NCBI GenBank assembly: GCA_943331295.2
Contig: CALQLA020000048.1
Span: 1 to 37,332, forward strand
Reading direction: 5' to 3'
Length of the DNA: 37,332 bases
Origin: Bordetella parapertussis
Lineage (GTDB): Bacteria; Pseudomonadota; Gammaproteobacteria; Burkholderiales; Casimicrobiaceae
The first letter of the stretch is position 1, and every line of letters begins with the position of its first letter. Under the pieces are notes generated by a model that was not told the origin of the DNA, searched no databases, and worked only from the letters and a program-made list of their open reading frames with translations. Below are positions 17,532 to 26,748 of this stretch, piece after piece. The translations under genes were made by a program, and so were the position numbers.

Positions 17532-18407
17532 ATGTCGACGATCGCCCTTCCGACCGCCGCGCCGGCGCCGTCCGGCCCGGCGAAGAAAGGCATCACCCCA
17601 TGGCAGAAATGGGGAATGATCCTGATCGCCCCGTACGTGGTGGTGTTCCTCGTGTTCGTTCTCTATCCCGTCGGCTACGGGCTGTGGATCGCCCGGCACC
17701 CGGCGAGCTACGTCGCGCTGTTCGACGACCCGATCTTCGCGCGGTCGGTGGTCAACACGCTGATCTTCGTGATCGTCGGCATCAACCTCAAGATGGTCGT
17801 GGCGCTGGTGCTCTCGGGCTTCTTCGTCGTCAGCCGGCCGTGGATCAAGTGGCTGTCGCTCGTCTTCATCCTGCCGTGGGCCGTGCCGTCGATCCCCACG
17901 ATCCTCTCGATCCGCTTCATGCTGAACCCGGAGTGGGGGATCATCAACTCGACGATCTTCCGCCTCACCGGCGGCGACGGACCCAACTGGCTCAACGACC
18001 CGTCGCTCGCGCTCGCGATTGCGATGCTGGTCCACATCTGGAAGTCGCTGCCGTTCTGGACGCTGATCCTCATCGCGGGCCGGCTCGCGATCCCCGCCGA
18101 GCACTACGAGGCGGCCTCGGTCGACGGCGCGACGAACTGGCAGAAGTTCCGCTTCATCACCTGGCCGTCGATGCGCACGCTCTACCTCACGTGCACGATC
18201 CTGTCGATGATCTGGACGATGGGCGACTTCAACAGCGTCTACCTGCTGACGGGCGGCGGTCCGGCCGACCTCACGCACGTGCTGGCCACGCTCGGCATCC
18301 GCTACCTGCGGCTCGACCAGGTCGACCTGTCGATGGCGGCGATCGTCGTCGCGCTGCCGGCCGTGCTGCCGCTCATCTACTTCATGATGAAGCGTTTGTC
18401 CAAATGA
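17532..18407 (+). CDS. ABC sugar transporter permease, MalF/UgpA type
   Basis: This 291-residue membrane protein has about six spans and a cytoplasmic EAA loop (EHYEAASVDGATNWQKFRFI) that contacts the ATPase. A short proline-rich N-terminal tail precedes the first span. The ATG at 17532 follows GAGAGGAG; the open frame before it encodes only a GC-repeat-derived tail. It lacks the long periplasmic insertion of E. coli MalF, as usual in UgpA-like subunits. It forms the channel with the permease that follows. Confidence 0.92.
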   Translation: MSTIALPTAAPAPSGPAKKGITPWQKWGMILIAPYVVVFLVFVLYPVGYGLWIARHPASYVALFDDPIFARSVVNTLIFVIVGINLKMVVALVLSGFFVVSRPWIKWLSLVFILPWAVPSIPTILSIRFMLNPEWGIINSTIFRLTGGDGPNWLNDPSLALAIAMLVHIWKSLPFWTLILIAGRLAIPAEHYEAASVDGATNWQKFRFITWPSMRTLYLTCTILSMIWTMGDFNSVYLLTGGGPADLTHVLATLGIRYLRLDQVDLSMAAIVVALPAVLPLIYFMMKRLSK

Positions 18408-18441
18408 TCCGCCGGATCCCGGGCGAAGGAGGAGGCGGCAC

Positions 18442-19284
18442 ATGAAGTGGAAGAACGTCACGGCGGAAGCAAAGCTCCTGCTCATCGGCATCCCGGTGTT
18501 CATCTGGACGATGCTGCCGATCTACCACCTGGTGCTGTTCGCGCTGTCGCCGAAGGACCAGGCGACCTCGGGCAAGCTGTGGCCCGACCACCCGACGCTG
18601 CACAATTTCTCGGTGGTGTTCAACGAGCAGCACCACTACCTCAACCACTTCTGGCTGCAGATGTGGAACTCGCTGGTCATCGCCGTGGCGGTGGGCGCAC
18701 TGACGCTCGTCGTCGCGACCGGCGCGGCGTTCGCGATCAGCCGGCTCAAGGTGCGCGGCGGGCGCACGGTGATGAACCTCGCGCTGTTCACCTACTTCAT
18801 CCCGGCGGCGTTCCTCGCTGTGCCGATGTACAAGACGATGGGCGTCTACGGGCTCCTCAACAACCAGTGGGCGCTGATCCTCGCGATGACGACGATCGCC
18901 GCGCCTTATTCGATCTGGGTGCTGAAGCAGGCGTCCGACAAGCTGCCGTGGGAGCTGGACGAGGCGGCGAAGATGGACGGGGCGTCGCCGCTGCAGCTCT
19001 TCCGGCTCGTCTACCTGCCGCTGATGACCCCGTCGCTGGTGGCGATCGGCACCTACGCGCTGCTGCTCGCGTGGAACGAATACCTCTACGCGTTCCTGCT
19101 GCTCTCGCGCGACACCGACGTCACGCTGGGCGTCGCGCTCGGCAACTTCCTCGCCGCCGACGATTCCCCGTGGGAGCTCCTGATGACCACGGGGCTCATC
19201 TATGCGATGCCCCCGGCTGCGATCTACTACACCTTCAAGCGCTACATGGTGGGCGGACTCACGGCCGGCGCCGTCAAGAGCTGA
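18442..19284 (+). CDS. ABC sugar transporter permease, MalG/UgpE type
   Basis: The 280-residue protein has six predicted spans and the EAA motif DEAAKMDGASPLQLFRLVYL, followed by LPLMTPSLVA, typical of MalG-like partners. GGAGGAGGCGGC precedes the ATG. It starts 34 bases after the first permease gene and is followed by the ATPase gene, completing a CUT1 transporter with the binding protein upstream. No defect is visible. Confidence 0.92.
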   Translation: MKWKNVTAEAKLLLIGIPVFIWTMLPIYHLVLFALSPKDQATSGKLWPDHPTLHNFSVVFNEQHHYLNHFWLQMWNSLVIAVAVGALTLVVATGAAFAISRLKVRGGRTVMNLALFTYFIPAAFLAVPMYKTMGVYGLLNNQWALILAMTTIAAPYSIWVLKQASDKLPWELDEAAKMDGASPLQLFRLVYLPLMTPSLVAIGTYALLLAWNEYLYAFLLLSRDTDVTLGVALGNFLAADDSPWELLMTTGLIYAMPPAAIYYTFKRYMVGGLTAGAVKS

Positions 19285-19332
19285 TCCCCCCGCGACACAC
19301 GATTTCCCTTCGATTTTCTTCCGGAGTAAAGC

Positions 19333-20412
<1,080 letters not shown>

Positions 20413-20448
20413 GGGATCGCGCCGACCAATGCCTTCAAGCGCGTCCGC

Positions 20449-20465
20449 AGCCCGGGCTACACGAA
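20449..20465 (+). repeat. Half copy of the CCCGGGCTAC repeat
   Basis: AGCCCGGGCTACACGA before the IlvD-type gene matches the terminal arm of the larger palindromes at 22254-22343 and the half copy at 23768-23786. The short length makes chance identity possible, but the shared GGGCTACA context supports a decayed copy. Confidence 0.35.
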
Positions 20466-20508
20466 CCAATCCAATCCGCATCATCCCTTTCCACTCTCCG
20501 CCGACACC

Positions 20509-22248
20509 ATGAGCAAAAAGAAACCCACCACCAGGAAGACGCCGCTGCGATCGCAGGTCTGGTTCGACAGCAAGGACCGCGACGCGCTCGTCCACCGCTC
20601 GTGGATGAAGAACCAGGGCATCCCGAACGACCAGTTCGACGGCCGCCCCGTGATCGGCATCTGCAACACCTGGTCGCAGGCCACGCCGTGCAATGCGCAC
20701 TTCCGCGAACTCGCGGAGCACGTGCGCGACGGCATCCTCGACGCCGGCGGCTTCCCGATCGAGTTCCCGGTGATGAGCCTCGGCGAGACGCTGATGCGCC
20801 CGACGACGATGCTGTTCCGCAACCAGGTGGCGATGGACGTCGAGGAGTCGATCCGCGCCAACCCGTTCGACGGCGTCGTGCTGCTGATGGGCTGCGACAA
20901 GACCACGCCGGCGCTGCTGATGGGCGCCGCCTCGTGCGACCTGCCCACGATCGGCGTGTCCGGCGGGCCGATGCTGAACGGCAAGTTCCGCGGCGAGGAC
21001 ATCGGCTCCGGCACGCACGTGTGGAAGTTCACCGAGATGCTGAAGACCGGCGAGATGAAGCTGTCCGACATGGTCGAGGTCGAGTCGTGCATGTCGCGCT
21101 CGGCCGGCCACTGCATGACGATGGGCACCGCGTCGACGATGGCGTCGATGGTCGAGGCGCTGGGCATGGGCCTGCCCACCAACGCCGCGATCCCCGCCGT
21201 GGACTCGCGCCGCCGCGTGCTCGCGCGGATGGCCGGCCGCCGGATCGTCGCGATGGTGAACGAGGACCTCCGCATGTCGAAGATCCTCACCAAGGCGGCG
21301 TTCGAGAACGCCATCATGGTCAACGGCGCGATCGGCGGCTCGACCAACGCGGTCGTCCACCTGCTCGCCGTGGCCCGCCGCATCGGCGTGGAGCTCTCGC
21401 TCGACGACTGGGACCGCCTCGGCCGCGACATGCCCTGCCTCGTCAACCTGATGCCGTCGGGCAAGTACCTGATGGAGGATTTCTACTACGCCGGCGGCCT
21501 GCCGGTGGTGATCCGCGAGATCGGCAAGTCGCTGCACAAGAAGGCGCTGACGGTCAACGGGCAGACGATCTGGCAGAACTGCAAGGACGCCGTCAACTAC
21601 AACGAGGCGGTGATCACCCCGCGCGCCAAGCCGTTCAAGCCGCAGGGCGGGATCGCCGTGCTGCGCGGCAACCTCGCCCCCAACGGCGCGGTGCTGAAGC
21701 CTTCCGCGGCGACGCCGAAGCTGCTGAAGCACAAGGGCCGCGCGGTCGTGTTCGAGAACGCCGACGACATGCACAAGCGCATCGACGACCCCAAGCTCGA
21801 CGTCGACGCGTCGTGCATCCTGGTGCTGAAGAACTGCGGCCCCAAGGGCTACCCCGGGTTCCCCGAGGTCGGCAACTTCGCGCTGCCGGCGAAGATGCTG
21901 AAGAAGGGCGTCACCGACATGATCCGGATTTCCGACGCGCGGATGTCGGGCACGGCCTACGGCACCGTCGTGCTGCACACCGCGCCCGAAGCCGCCGCCG
22001 GCGGGCCGCTGGCGCTGGTGCAGAACGGCGACATCATCGAGCTCGACGTCGCCAACCGCAAGCTGCACCTGCACGTCGCCGAAAGCGAGCTCGCGCGCCG
22101 CAGGGCGGCGTGGACGGCGCCGCCGCCGCACTCGGACCGGGGCTGGGTCAAGCTCTACTGCGACACCGTGCTGCAGGCCGACGAGGGCGTGGACCTCGAT
22201 TTCCTGGTCGGGAAATCCGGCGCCAAGGTCGGCCGGCCGAGTCATTAG
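20509..22248 (+). CDS. IlvD/Edd-family sugar acid dehydratase, L-arabinonate dehydratase-like
   Basis: The 579-residue protein equals the length of Rhizobium L-arabinonate dehydratase and is very similar to it. Iron-sulfur ligand candidates are Cys61 (WSQATPC), Cys129 (MGCDKTTP) and Cys202, each two positions later than in that enzyme. The C-terminal domain has RISDARMSGTAYGTVVLH, whose serine is the likely catalytic base, and the protein ends in a short -SH tail as in the relative. It would convert a pentonate (L-arabinonate, D-xylonate or a similar galactonate-type acid) to a 2-keto-3-deoxy acid. That product fits the XylX-like and semialdehyde dehydrogenase genes 18 kb upstream. It probably shares the ABC operon transcript. 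Confidence 0.9.
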   Translation: MSKKKPTTRKTPLRSQVWFDSKDRDALVHRSWMKNQGIPNDQFDGRPVIGICNTWSQATPCNAHFRELAEHVRDGILDAGGFPIEFPVMSLGETLMRPTTMLFRNQVAMDVEESIRANPFDGVVLLMGCDKTTPALLMGAASCDLPTIGVSGGPMLNGKFRGEDIGSGTHVWKFTEMLKTGEMKLSDMVEVESCMSRSAGHCMTMGTASTMASMVEALGMGLPTNAAIPAVDSRRRVLARMAGRRIVAMVNEDLRMSKILTKAAFENAIMVNGAIGGSTNAVVHLLAVARRIGVELSLDDWDRLGRDMPCLVNLMPSGKYLMEDFYYAGGLPVVIREIGKSLHKKALTVNGQTIWQNCKDAVNYNEAVITPRAKPFKPQGGIAVLRGNLAPNGAVLKPSAATPKLLKHKGRAVVFENADDMHKRIDDPKLDVDASCILVLKNCGPKGYPGFPEVGNFALPAKMLKKGVTDMIRISDARMSGTAYGTVVLHTAPEAAAGGPLALVQNGDIIELDVANRKLHLHVAESELARRRAAWTAPPPHSDRGWVKLYCDTVLQADEGVDLDFLVGKSGAKVGRPSH

Positions 22249-22253
22249 GCCCG

Positions 22254-22343
22254 CCCACCCGGGTTGCGCTTCGCCGGGCTACCCACCGGCGCGCGACGTG
22301 TGCTGGCGTAGCCCGGCGTTGAGCGAATGCGAAACCCGGGTGG
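22254..22343. repeat. REP-like inverted repeat downstream of the IlvD-type gene
   Basis: The left arm (CCACCCGGGTTGCGCTTCGCCGGGCTAC, from about 22255) pairs with the right arm around 22308-22343, which contains GTAGCCCGGCGTTGAGCG and CGAAACCCGGGTGG. The arms share the core of the element at 2331-2426. It begins 6 bases past the dehydratase stop and could serve as a transcript end or mRNA stabiliser for that operon. Confidence 0.7.
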
Positions 22344-22512
22344 ACGCAGCGATGCCCGTGATCTCCACGGATCTCGCATTGCCTGAAACCGGGTTGCCGC
22401 GCTGCCTGCGATCGACTCTCATTAGCGTTGACGGTCGCCATCGCGCCGCGTAAATTCGCTGCCGGCGCGGCCGTGCTGCCGCGCGCCGACATCCCATCGT
22501 GAAGGAGCGATC

Positions 22513-23040
22513 GTGATCCCTTGCCGTTCCACGCTGACCCTGTCCGCGCTGGCCGCGCTCGGCCTGGCCATTGCGCCAATCGCCCCCGGCACCGCGCACG
22601 CCCAGGCCGCGAAGCCCGCCGCCGCCCCCGCGGCGTCCGACAAGCTCGTCGAACGCGGCCGCTATCTCGTCAAGATCGCGGGCTGCAACGACTGCCACAC
22701 CGACGGCTACATGCAGGCCGAGGGCAAGGTCCCGGAAAAGGAGTGGCTCACCGGCAGTTCGTTCGGCTGGCGCGGGCCGTGGGGCACCACCTACGCGATC
22801 AACCTGCGCATGCACATGCAGGACCGGACCGAGGCCGAATGGCTGAAGGAGGCGCGCAAGATCGACGCGCTGCCGCCGATGCCCTGGTTTGCGGTGCGCG
22901 AGATGCACACCGACGACCTGCGCGCGATCTACCGCTTCATCCGACAGCTCGGCCCCGTCGGGAAGCCGGCGCCGGCGTTCGTGCCGCCGGAGAAGGAACC
23001 GAAGCCGCCGTACGCGCTGTTCCCGTCGCCGCCGAAATGA
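22513..23040 (+). CDS. Monohaem c-type cytochrome
   Basis: The 175-residue protein has a Sec signal peptide ending near AHAQA, an Ala/Pro linker, and one haem motif CNDCH (Cys58, Cys61, His62). The PPMPWFAVREMHTDDLRAIYRFI segment holds the likely sixth ligand Met123 or Met131. A proline-rich tail follows. Such periplasmic cytochromes take electrons from sugar or alcohol dehydrogenases or feed oxidases, but no PQQ or flavin dehydrogenase lies beside it. It may be separately transcribed, since a repeat separates it from the dehydratase gene. The chosen ATG (a GTG lies just 5') follows GAAGGAGCGATC. Confidence 0.88.
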   Translation: MIPCRSTLTLSALAALGLAIAPIAPGTAHAQAAKPAAAPAASDKLVERGRYLVKIAGCNDCHTDGYMQAEGKVPEKEWLTGSSFGWRGPWGTTYAINLRMHMQDRTEAEWLKEARKIDALPPMPWFAVREMHTDDLRAIYRFIRQLGPVGKPAPAFVPPEKEPKPPYALFPSPPK

Positions 23041-23117
23041 CGCGCGCCCGCGGTCGCCGCTGACGCAGGCGGCCGCGCGCCGCCGTACCCATCCGCCGAC
23101 ATCCCCGGAAACGACGC

Positions 23118-23762
23118 ATGCACGCGCCGCCGAACTACCTCAACCCCGATCTTCCGGCCGACCTCGCCCGCGTCAGGATGCCCGTCGTCGACGCGACACC
23201 GGCGGCGCTCGAGGGCTATGGCCTGCTGGTCGACGATCCCGGGCGCTGCGCGATCGAGATCGTGCGCTGGCCTGCGCAGGGGTGGCGCGCGGTCGACACC
23301 GACTCCGGCGACGAGGGCGGCACCACCGAAGGCGTGTTCGTCAGCGAGTGGAAGGGCGAGATCCTGTACGGCCGCAACGAAGCCGTCGGCGGCCACTACA
23401 TCCTCGCCTATGCCGGCGAGCCGACGCGGGCGGATCCGACGCGGACCTGCGAACCCGAGCGGATGCTGGTGTGGCACTGCAACTACCATCCGGACGGCGG
23501 GCAGATGTTCTTCCCGCTCGACGCGCAGCCGTTCATGGTGCCGCTGGCGCTGCCGGGAGATGACGTGAGGCCGGAGCAGTTCGTCTGCTTTCGCTTCGAC
23601 GGCCGGCAGGGACTCTATATCCACCCCGACATCTGGCACGACGGCGTGTTCGCGATGCGCGGCACGCAGCGCTTCCTGGACCGGCAGGGCGCCGTCCACG
23701 CGCGGGTGTCGGTGGACTTCGCGCGCGAGTTCGGCTGCCTGCTCGAAGCGCCGCTCGGCTGA
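23118..23762 (+). CDS. Ureidoglycolate lyase-family (AllA-like) cupin protein
   Basis: This 214-residue protein matches the ureidoglycolate lyase family through a central HPDGGQMFFPLDAQPFMVPLA block (His124, Gln129) and IHPDIWHDGVFAM (Trp173, His174), the latter like the family's WHHPLL segment. AllA releases urea from ureidoglycolate. No allantoin or ureide genes are near, and the protein has a longer N-terminal half than AllA, so it may act on a different hydroxy or lactone acid from the sugar-acid pathways. It follows the cytochrome by 77 bases. The family match is by eye. Confidence 0.6.
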   Translation: MHAPPNYLNPDLPADLARVRMPVVDATPAALEGYGLLVDDPGRCAIEIVRWPAQGWRAVDTDSGDEGGTTEGVFVSEWKGEILYGRNEAVGGHYILAYAGEPTRADPTRTCEPERMLVWHCNYHPDGGQMFFPLDAQPFMVPLALPGDDVRPEQFVCFRFDGRQGLYIHPDIWHDGVFAMRGTQRFLDRQGAVHARVSVDFAREFGCLLEAPLG

Positions 23763-23767
23763 CGCGA

Positions 23768-23786
23768 CGCTCAATCCGGGCTACAC
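23768..23786 (+). repeat. Half copy of the GAGCG/CCCGGGCTAC repeat
   Basis: CGCTCAATCCGGGCTACACA, just after the AllA-like stop, matches one arm of the large palindromes (CGCTCAAC-CCGGGCTAC) with one change. No opposite arm is seen, so it is a decayed or solo copy. Confidence 0.4.
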
Positions 23787-23809
23787 ATGACCGCGGAGCC
23801 GCGCGCCTG

Positions 23810-24037
23810 CTACGCGGGCAGCGCCGTCCTGGAAACGCGGCTCGCGACGGGCGCCGTGGCGCGCCGGGGAAGTTCGGCGACCCGTGCGAGCCATTGCCGC
23901 AGCGTAGGCCAGAGCGACGCGGCGCCGTAGTTGTCGTAGAAGGCCTGTTCCTCGCGTGCGCGCTCGTCGCGCGACAGCGGAACGAAGGGGCGGGGCAGGC
24001 CGCTCGCCAGGATGGACAGCGTACAGATGTCGTGCAT
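23810..24037 (-). CDS. Small hypothetical protein
   Basis: A 75-residue soluble protein with an Arg/Glu-rich centre (SRDERAREEQAFYDNYGAAS) and an amphipathic helix with WPTLRQWLARVAELPRR. The final part resembles the short basic helices of DUF1127-like proteins, but the match is weak. It starts 30 bases after the DUF3563-like gene and is probably the third gene of that small operon. No function can be given. Confidence 0.55.
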   Translation of the reverse strand: MHDICTLSILASGLPRPFVPLSRDERAREEQAFYDNYGAASLWPTLRQWLARVAELPRRATAPVASRVSRTALPA

Positions 24038-24067
24038 GAGGATCTCCAGGGAATTCGCGCCGGGGCG

Positions 24068-24256
24068 CTAGCGGTCCGGCAGGAATCCGCGCGGGCGGTT
24101 CAGTTCGCGCACGCGGCGCTCCAGGTCATGGATGTCGGCTGCGCCGGCAAGATAGGCTTCGCGCCGGTCGCGCTCGACGCGGCCGGCGGCGGCGGCAAGC
24201 TGCCGAAAAAGATCGGCGACGGTACCCACGGCGGCGTCCAACAGGTGTAGGGTCAT
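24068..24256 (-). CDS. DUF3563-like small protein
   Basis: A 62-residue protein with the pattern REAYLAGAADIHDLERRVREL, closely like the C-terminal block of DUF3563 proteins common in Burkholderiales (typically about 50 residues, function unknown). The start is set by an ATGA overlap with the stop of the preceding small gene, which points to coupled translation. The N-terminal half is helical and alanine-rich. A longer open frame upstream in the same register is only a shadow. Confidence 0.65.
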   Translation of the reverse strand: MTLHLLDAAVGTVADLFRQLAAAAGRVERDRREAYLAGAADIHDLERRVRELNRPRGFLPDR

Positions 24257-24546
24257 GGGGCAAGCGCCCGCTTCGGGGACGGTCGGCCCGGGACGCGGCG
24301 GTAACGCGCTCCCAGGGCGGCAACGGCGCGTCCGAACAGCCCGGCGATGTATTCCTGCCGCAATTGGTGGGCGTGGCGTTCGATTGCCATGAGATCGACG
24401 CGGTAATGCCATGTGGCGGTCGTGGTTGTGCGGTGCAATATTCCCGCGCTATGATCGGTCCCGTGGACCGTCGCAGTGCCGGGGCTGGACAGCGGGTTCG
24501 CTGCCGCGGGGGCGGTGAAATCAACTGCATCACAGTTTGCTTTCAT
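24253..24546 (-). CDS. Small hypothetical protein with C-terminal basic helix
   Basis: A 97-residue protein with a low-complexity N-terminal half and a C-terminal helix DLMAIERHAHQLRQEYIAGLF that recalls RSP_7527-type and related short proteobacterial proteins, which carry an I-E-R-x-A-H-x-L-R-x-E-Y pattern. The start chosen (MKANCDA) lies where coding character begins; an in-frame start 29 codons upstream is possible. It overlaps the next small gene by four bases (ATGA) and diverges from the LysR gene, which may control it. Confidence 0.55.
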   Translation of the reverse strand: MKANCDAVDFTAPAAANPLSSPGTATVHGTDHSAGILHRTTTTATWHYRVDLMAIERHAHQLRQEYIAGLFGRAVAALGARYRRVPGRPSPKRALAP

Positions 24547-24673
24547 GTTCGGTTTCCATCTGTAAGTTGTTAATCGGTATGCCTTTACTGCGGCGTCGAA
24601 CACAGTCTGCGGGAAACCTAAGGGCGAATCCAATCATATGTTCGAATGGCGGCGATCAGCGGAAAGTATGGGC

Positions 24674-24702
24674 TGCAATACGTTGGTGCAATGCAATACA
24701 AT
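24674..24702 (+). promoter_or_regulatory. Weak promoter candidate for the LysR gene
   Basis: A good -10 box TACAAT (24697-24702) lies 25 bases before the GTG start, with a poor -35-like TGCAAT (24674-24679) 17 bases upstream. GCAATAC is repeated at 24675-24681 and 24693-24699. The region is unusually AT-rich for this window and separates the LysR gene from the divergent small-protein operon, the usual place for a LysR site. Confidence 0.35.
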
Positions 24703-24726
24703 GGGTCGCGCCTGACGCGAATTCCT

Positions 24727-25629
24727 GTGGACCTTAACCAGTTGCGTTCCTTTGTCACGGTTGCCAAGTTCTCCCATCTCACGCGGGCGGCGGAAGCGCT
24801 GCACCTGAGCCAGCCTGCGATTTCCGGCCACATCAAGGCGCTGGAGGAGCAGTTCGGCGTCAGCCTGTTCGATCGCACGTCGTCCGGCATGGTGCTGACG
24901 CCGTCCGGCCGGCAACTGCTGACCGAGGCGGAGGAAATCCTCGGCGCCGTCCTCCACCTGCAGCACTCGGCGCAGGAACTGCGCGGCCAGCCCACCGGAC
25001 TCCTGAAGCTCGGCACGGTGCTCGATCCCGCGCTGCTGCGCGTCGGCGACCTGCTGGTGCGGGCGCTGGAGCGCTACCCGCAGATCGCGCTGGAGCTACA
25101 TCAGCTGATGTCCTCCGACGCGCTGGCTCGCGTGCGGGACGGCTCGCTCGACGCGAGCTTCTACTTCGGATCGCTGCCCGGGGCCGACCTCCGCGCGATC
25201 CCGCTGCGCGAGATCTGCTACCGGGTGACGATGCCCGCGGCCTGGGCGAAGGAGCTCTCCCGCGCCACGTGGGAGGCGCTGGCCGAGCGCCCGTGGATCC
25301 TGGCGCCGGAGCCCAGCTCGCACCGGCAGCTCGTGCTGGAACTGTTCCAGGGCCGCGCGCAGCCGCAGCGGGTCATCGAGGCCGACAACGAGTCGGTGAT
25401 CGTCAACCTCGTCGAGTCGGGCGTCGGCTTGAGCATCGTGCGCGCGGAGATCGCCGCCCAGCTGACGCAGGCCGGGCGCGCGGCGATCTGGCCGGGGTCG
25501 AAGGTGACCACGCAGCTGTGGCTGCTCCACGCCGCGATCCGCGACGCCGACCCGCTGCTGGCGGCCTTGCGCGACCTGCTGCAGGACGTGTGGTCCGACA
25601 TGCTGGAACCTGCCGCGCAGCCGGGGTAG
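24727..25629 (+). CDS. LysR-type transcriptional regulator
   Basis: The 300-residue protein has the LysR winged helix in its first 60 residues (NQLRSFVTVAKFSHLTRAAE and LHLSQPAISGHIKALEEQFG) and a two-lobed effector domain from about 90 (GLLKLGTVLDPALL onward). The GTG at 24727 is chosen because it puts DLNQLRSF at the N-terminus as in the family; the open frame upstream is non-coding in character. It is divergent from three tiny genes and tail-to-tail with a methyltransferase gene. Its effector is unknown. Confidence 0.9.
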   Translation: MDLNQLRSFVTVAKFSHLTRAAEALHLSQPAISGHIKALEEQFGVSLFDRTSSGMVLTPSGRQLLTEAEEILGAVLHLQHSAQELRGQPTGLLKLGTVLDPALLRVGDLLVRALERYPQIALELHQLMSSDALARVRDGSLDASFYFGSLPGADLRAIPLREICYRVTMPAAWAKELSRATWEALAERPWILAPEPSSHRQLVLELFQGRAQPQRVIEADNESVIVNLVESGVGLSIVRAEIAAQLTQAGRAAIWPGSKVTTQLWLLHAAIRDADPLLAALRDLLQDVWSDMLEPAAQPG

Positions 25630-25653
25630 TCGGCCCCTGCAGCGCCCGCCCCC

Positions 25654-26709
25654 CTACGGCCGCGCGGCGTAGAACAGGTAGGACTGGCTCTTGATCGGGA
25701 GCAGCTCGAAGTGGCCGAAGCCGGCGCTTCGCACCAGCGCCTCCGTCTTCGCCGGTCCCATGCACGTGCCCAGCCCCGGCCCGCCCTGCGCCAGCGACTG
25801 CGTCATGCAGTGGAAGACGCTGAAGCCGTAGAACATCGTGGCCATCGGGTTCCGGTTGTCCTCCAGCCGGTCGGCAACCTTCGGCTCCATGATGAACAGC
25901 GTGCCGCCGGGCTTCAGCAGCGCGCGGATCTCTTCGAGCGTCGCCACCGGCGTCGCGAAGTCGTGCAGGCAGTCGCAGGCGGTGACGAGGTCGAATCCGT
26001 CGCCCCGCTCGAAATCGCCGGTGCCCTGCGCGACGAAGCGCACGCGGTCGCCGACGCCCGCCGCGCCTGCCGCTGCCGTCGCCTGGGCGACGGATTCACC
26101 GTCCGCGTCTAGCCCGACCACCTCGGCGTCCGGAAACGCGGTCGCCAGCGCGACGCACACGCGGCCGGCGCCGCAGCCGACGTCCAGCGCGCGACCGCCG
26201 GCGCCCATCCGCGCGAAGACCTCGGGCATCGCCTTGATCCAGTAGCTCGCGAAGCGGTGCTCGTACTGGCCGCGGTTGATGAGGTCGAGCGCGGCCACGC
26301 CTTCCGGCCCGTAGTCGCCGAACGGCACGCCGCCGCCTTCGGCAAACGCGCGGGCCACCCGCGGCGCGACCTTCAGCAGCGCCGGCGCCATCGCGAACAG
26401 GCCGCCGACGTAGTGGTCGGTGCCGTCGGAGGCGAGGAAGTACGCGAGTTCGTCGGACAGCGCGAACGTCGCGGCGGCGGGATCGTAGTCGAGGTAGCCG
26501 GCCGTCGTCATGCCCTTCAGCCACTCCTCGACGTAGCGCGGCTGCAACCCGCTCGCCGCGACGACGGCGTCCTGCGCCAGCGGGCCCTTGCCCGCCATCG
26601 CGCGGAAAAGCCCCGTCGCGGTGCCGACGTAGCAGAGTCCCGCGGTCATCGCGCCCGCCATGTCGGCGAAGATCCTGTCGCCCGCTGCCTTCAACCGTTC
26701 CTTGTCCAT
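25654..26709 (-). CDS. SAM-dependent methyltransferase with N-terminal winged helix
   Basis: The 351-residue protein has an N-terminal helix-turn-helix-like dimerisation part (about 1-95, VVAASGLQPRYVEEWLKGM) and a class I Rossmann domain with motif I ALDVGCGAGRV (174-184), acidic Asp at VVGLDAD, and the later CDCLHDF and LKPGGTLFIMEP segments. It resembles the Rv2258c-type transcription-factor-like methyltransferases rather than dedicated O-methyltransferases. The substrate is unknown. It lies downstream of the carboxypeptidase gene on the same strand, 39 bases away, so the two may be co-transcribed. Confidence 0.85.
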   Translation of the reverse strand: MDKERLKAAGDRIFADMAGAMTAGLCYVGTATGLFRAMAGKGPLAQDAVVAASGLQPRYVEEWLKGMTTAGYLDYDPAAATFALSDELAYFLASDGTDHYVGGLFAMAPALLKVAPRVARAFAEGGGVPFGDYGPEGVAALDLINRGQYEHRFASYWIKAMPEVFARMGAGGRALDVGCGAGRVCVALATAFPDAEVVGLDADGESVAQATAAAGAAGVGDRVRFVAQGTGDFERGDGFDLVTACDCLHDFATPVATLEEIRALLKPGGTLFIMEPKVADRLEDNRNPMATMFYGFSVFHCMTQSLAQGGPGLGTCMGPAKTEALVRSAGFGHFELLPIKSQSYLFYAARP

Positions 26710-26748
26710 GAGTGTCTCCGTAGTTCCGAATTCCGGGTGTCGCGCGCG

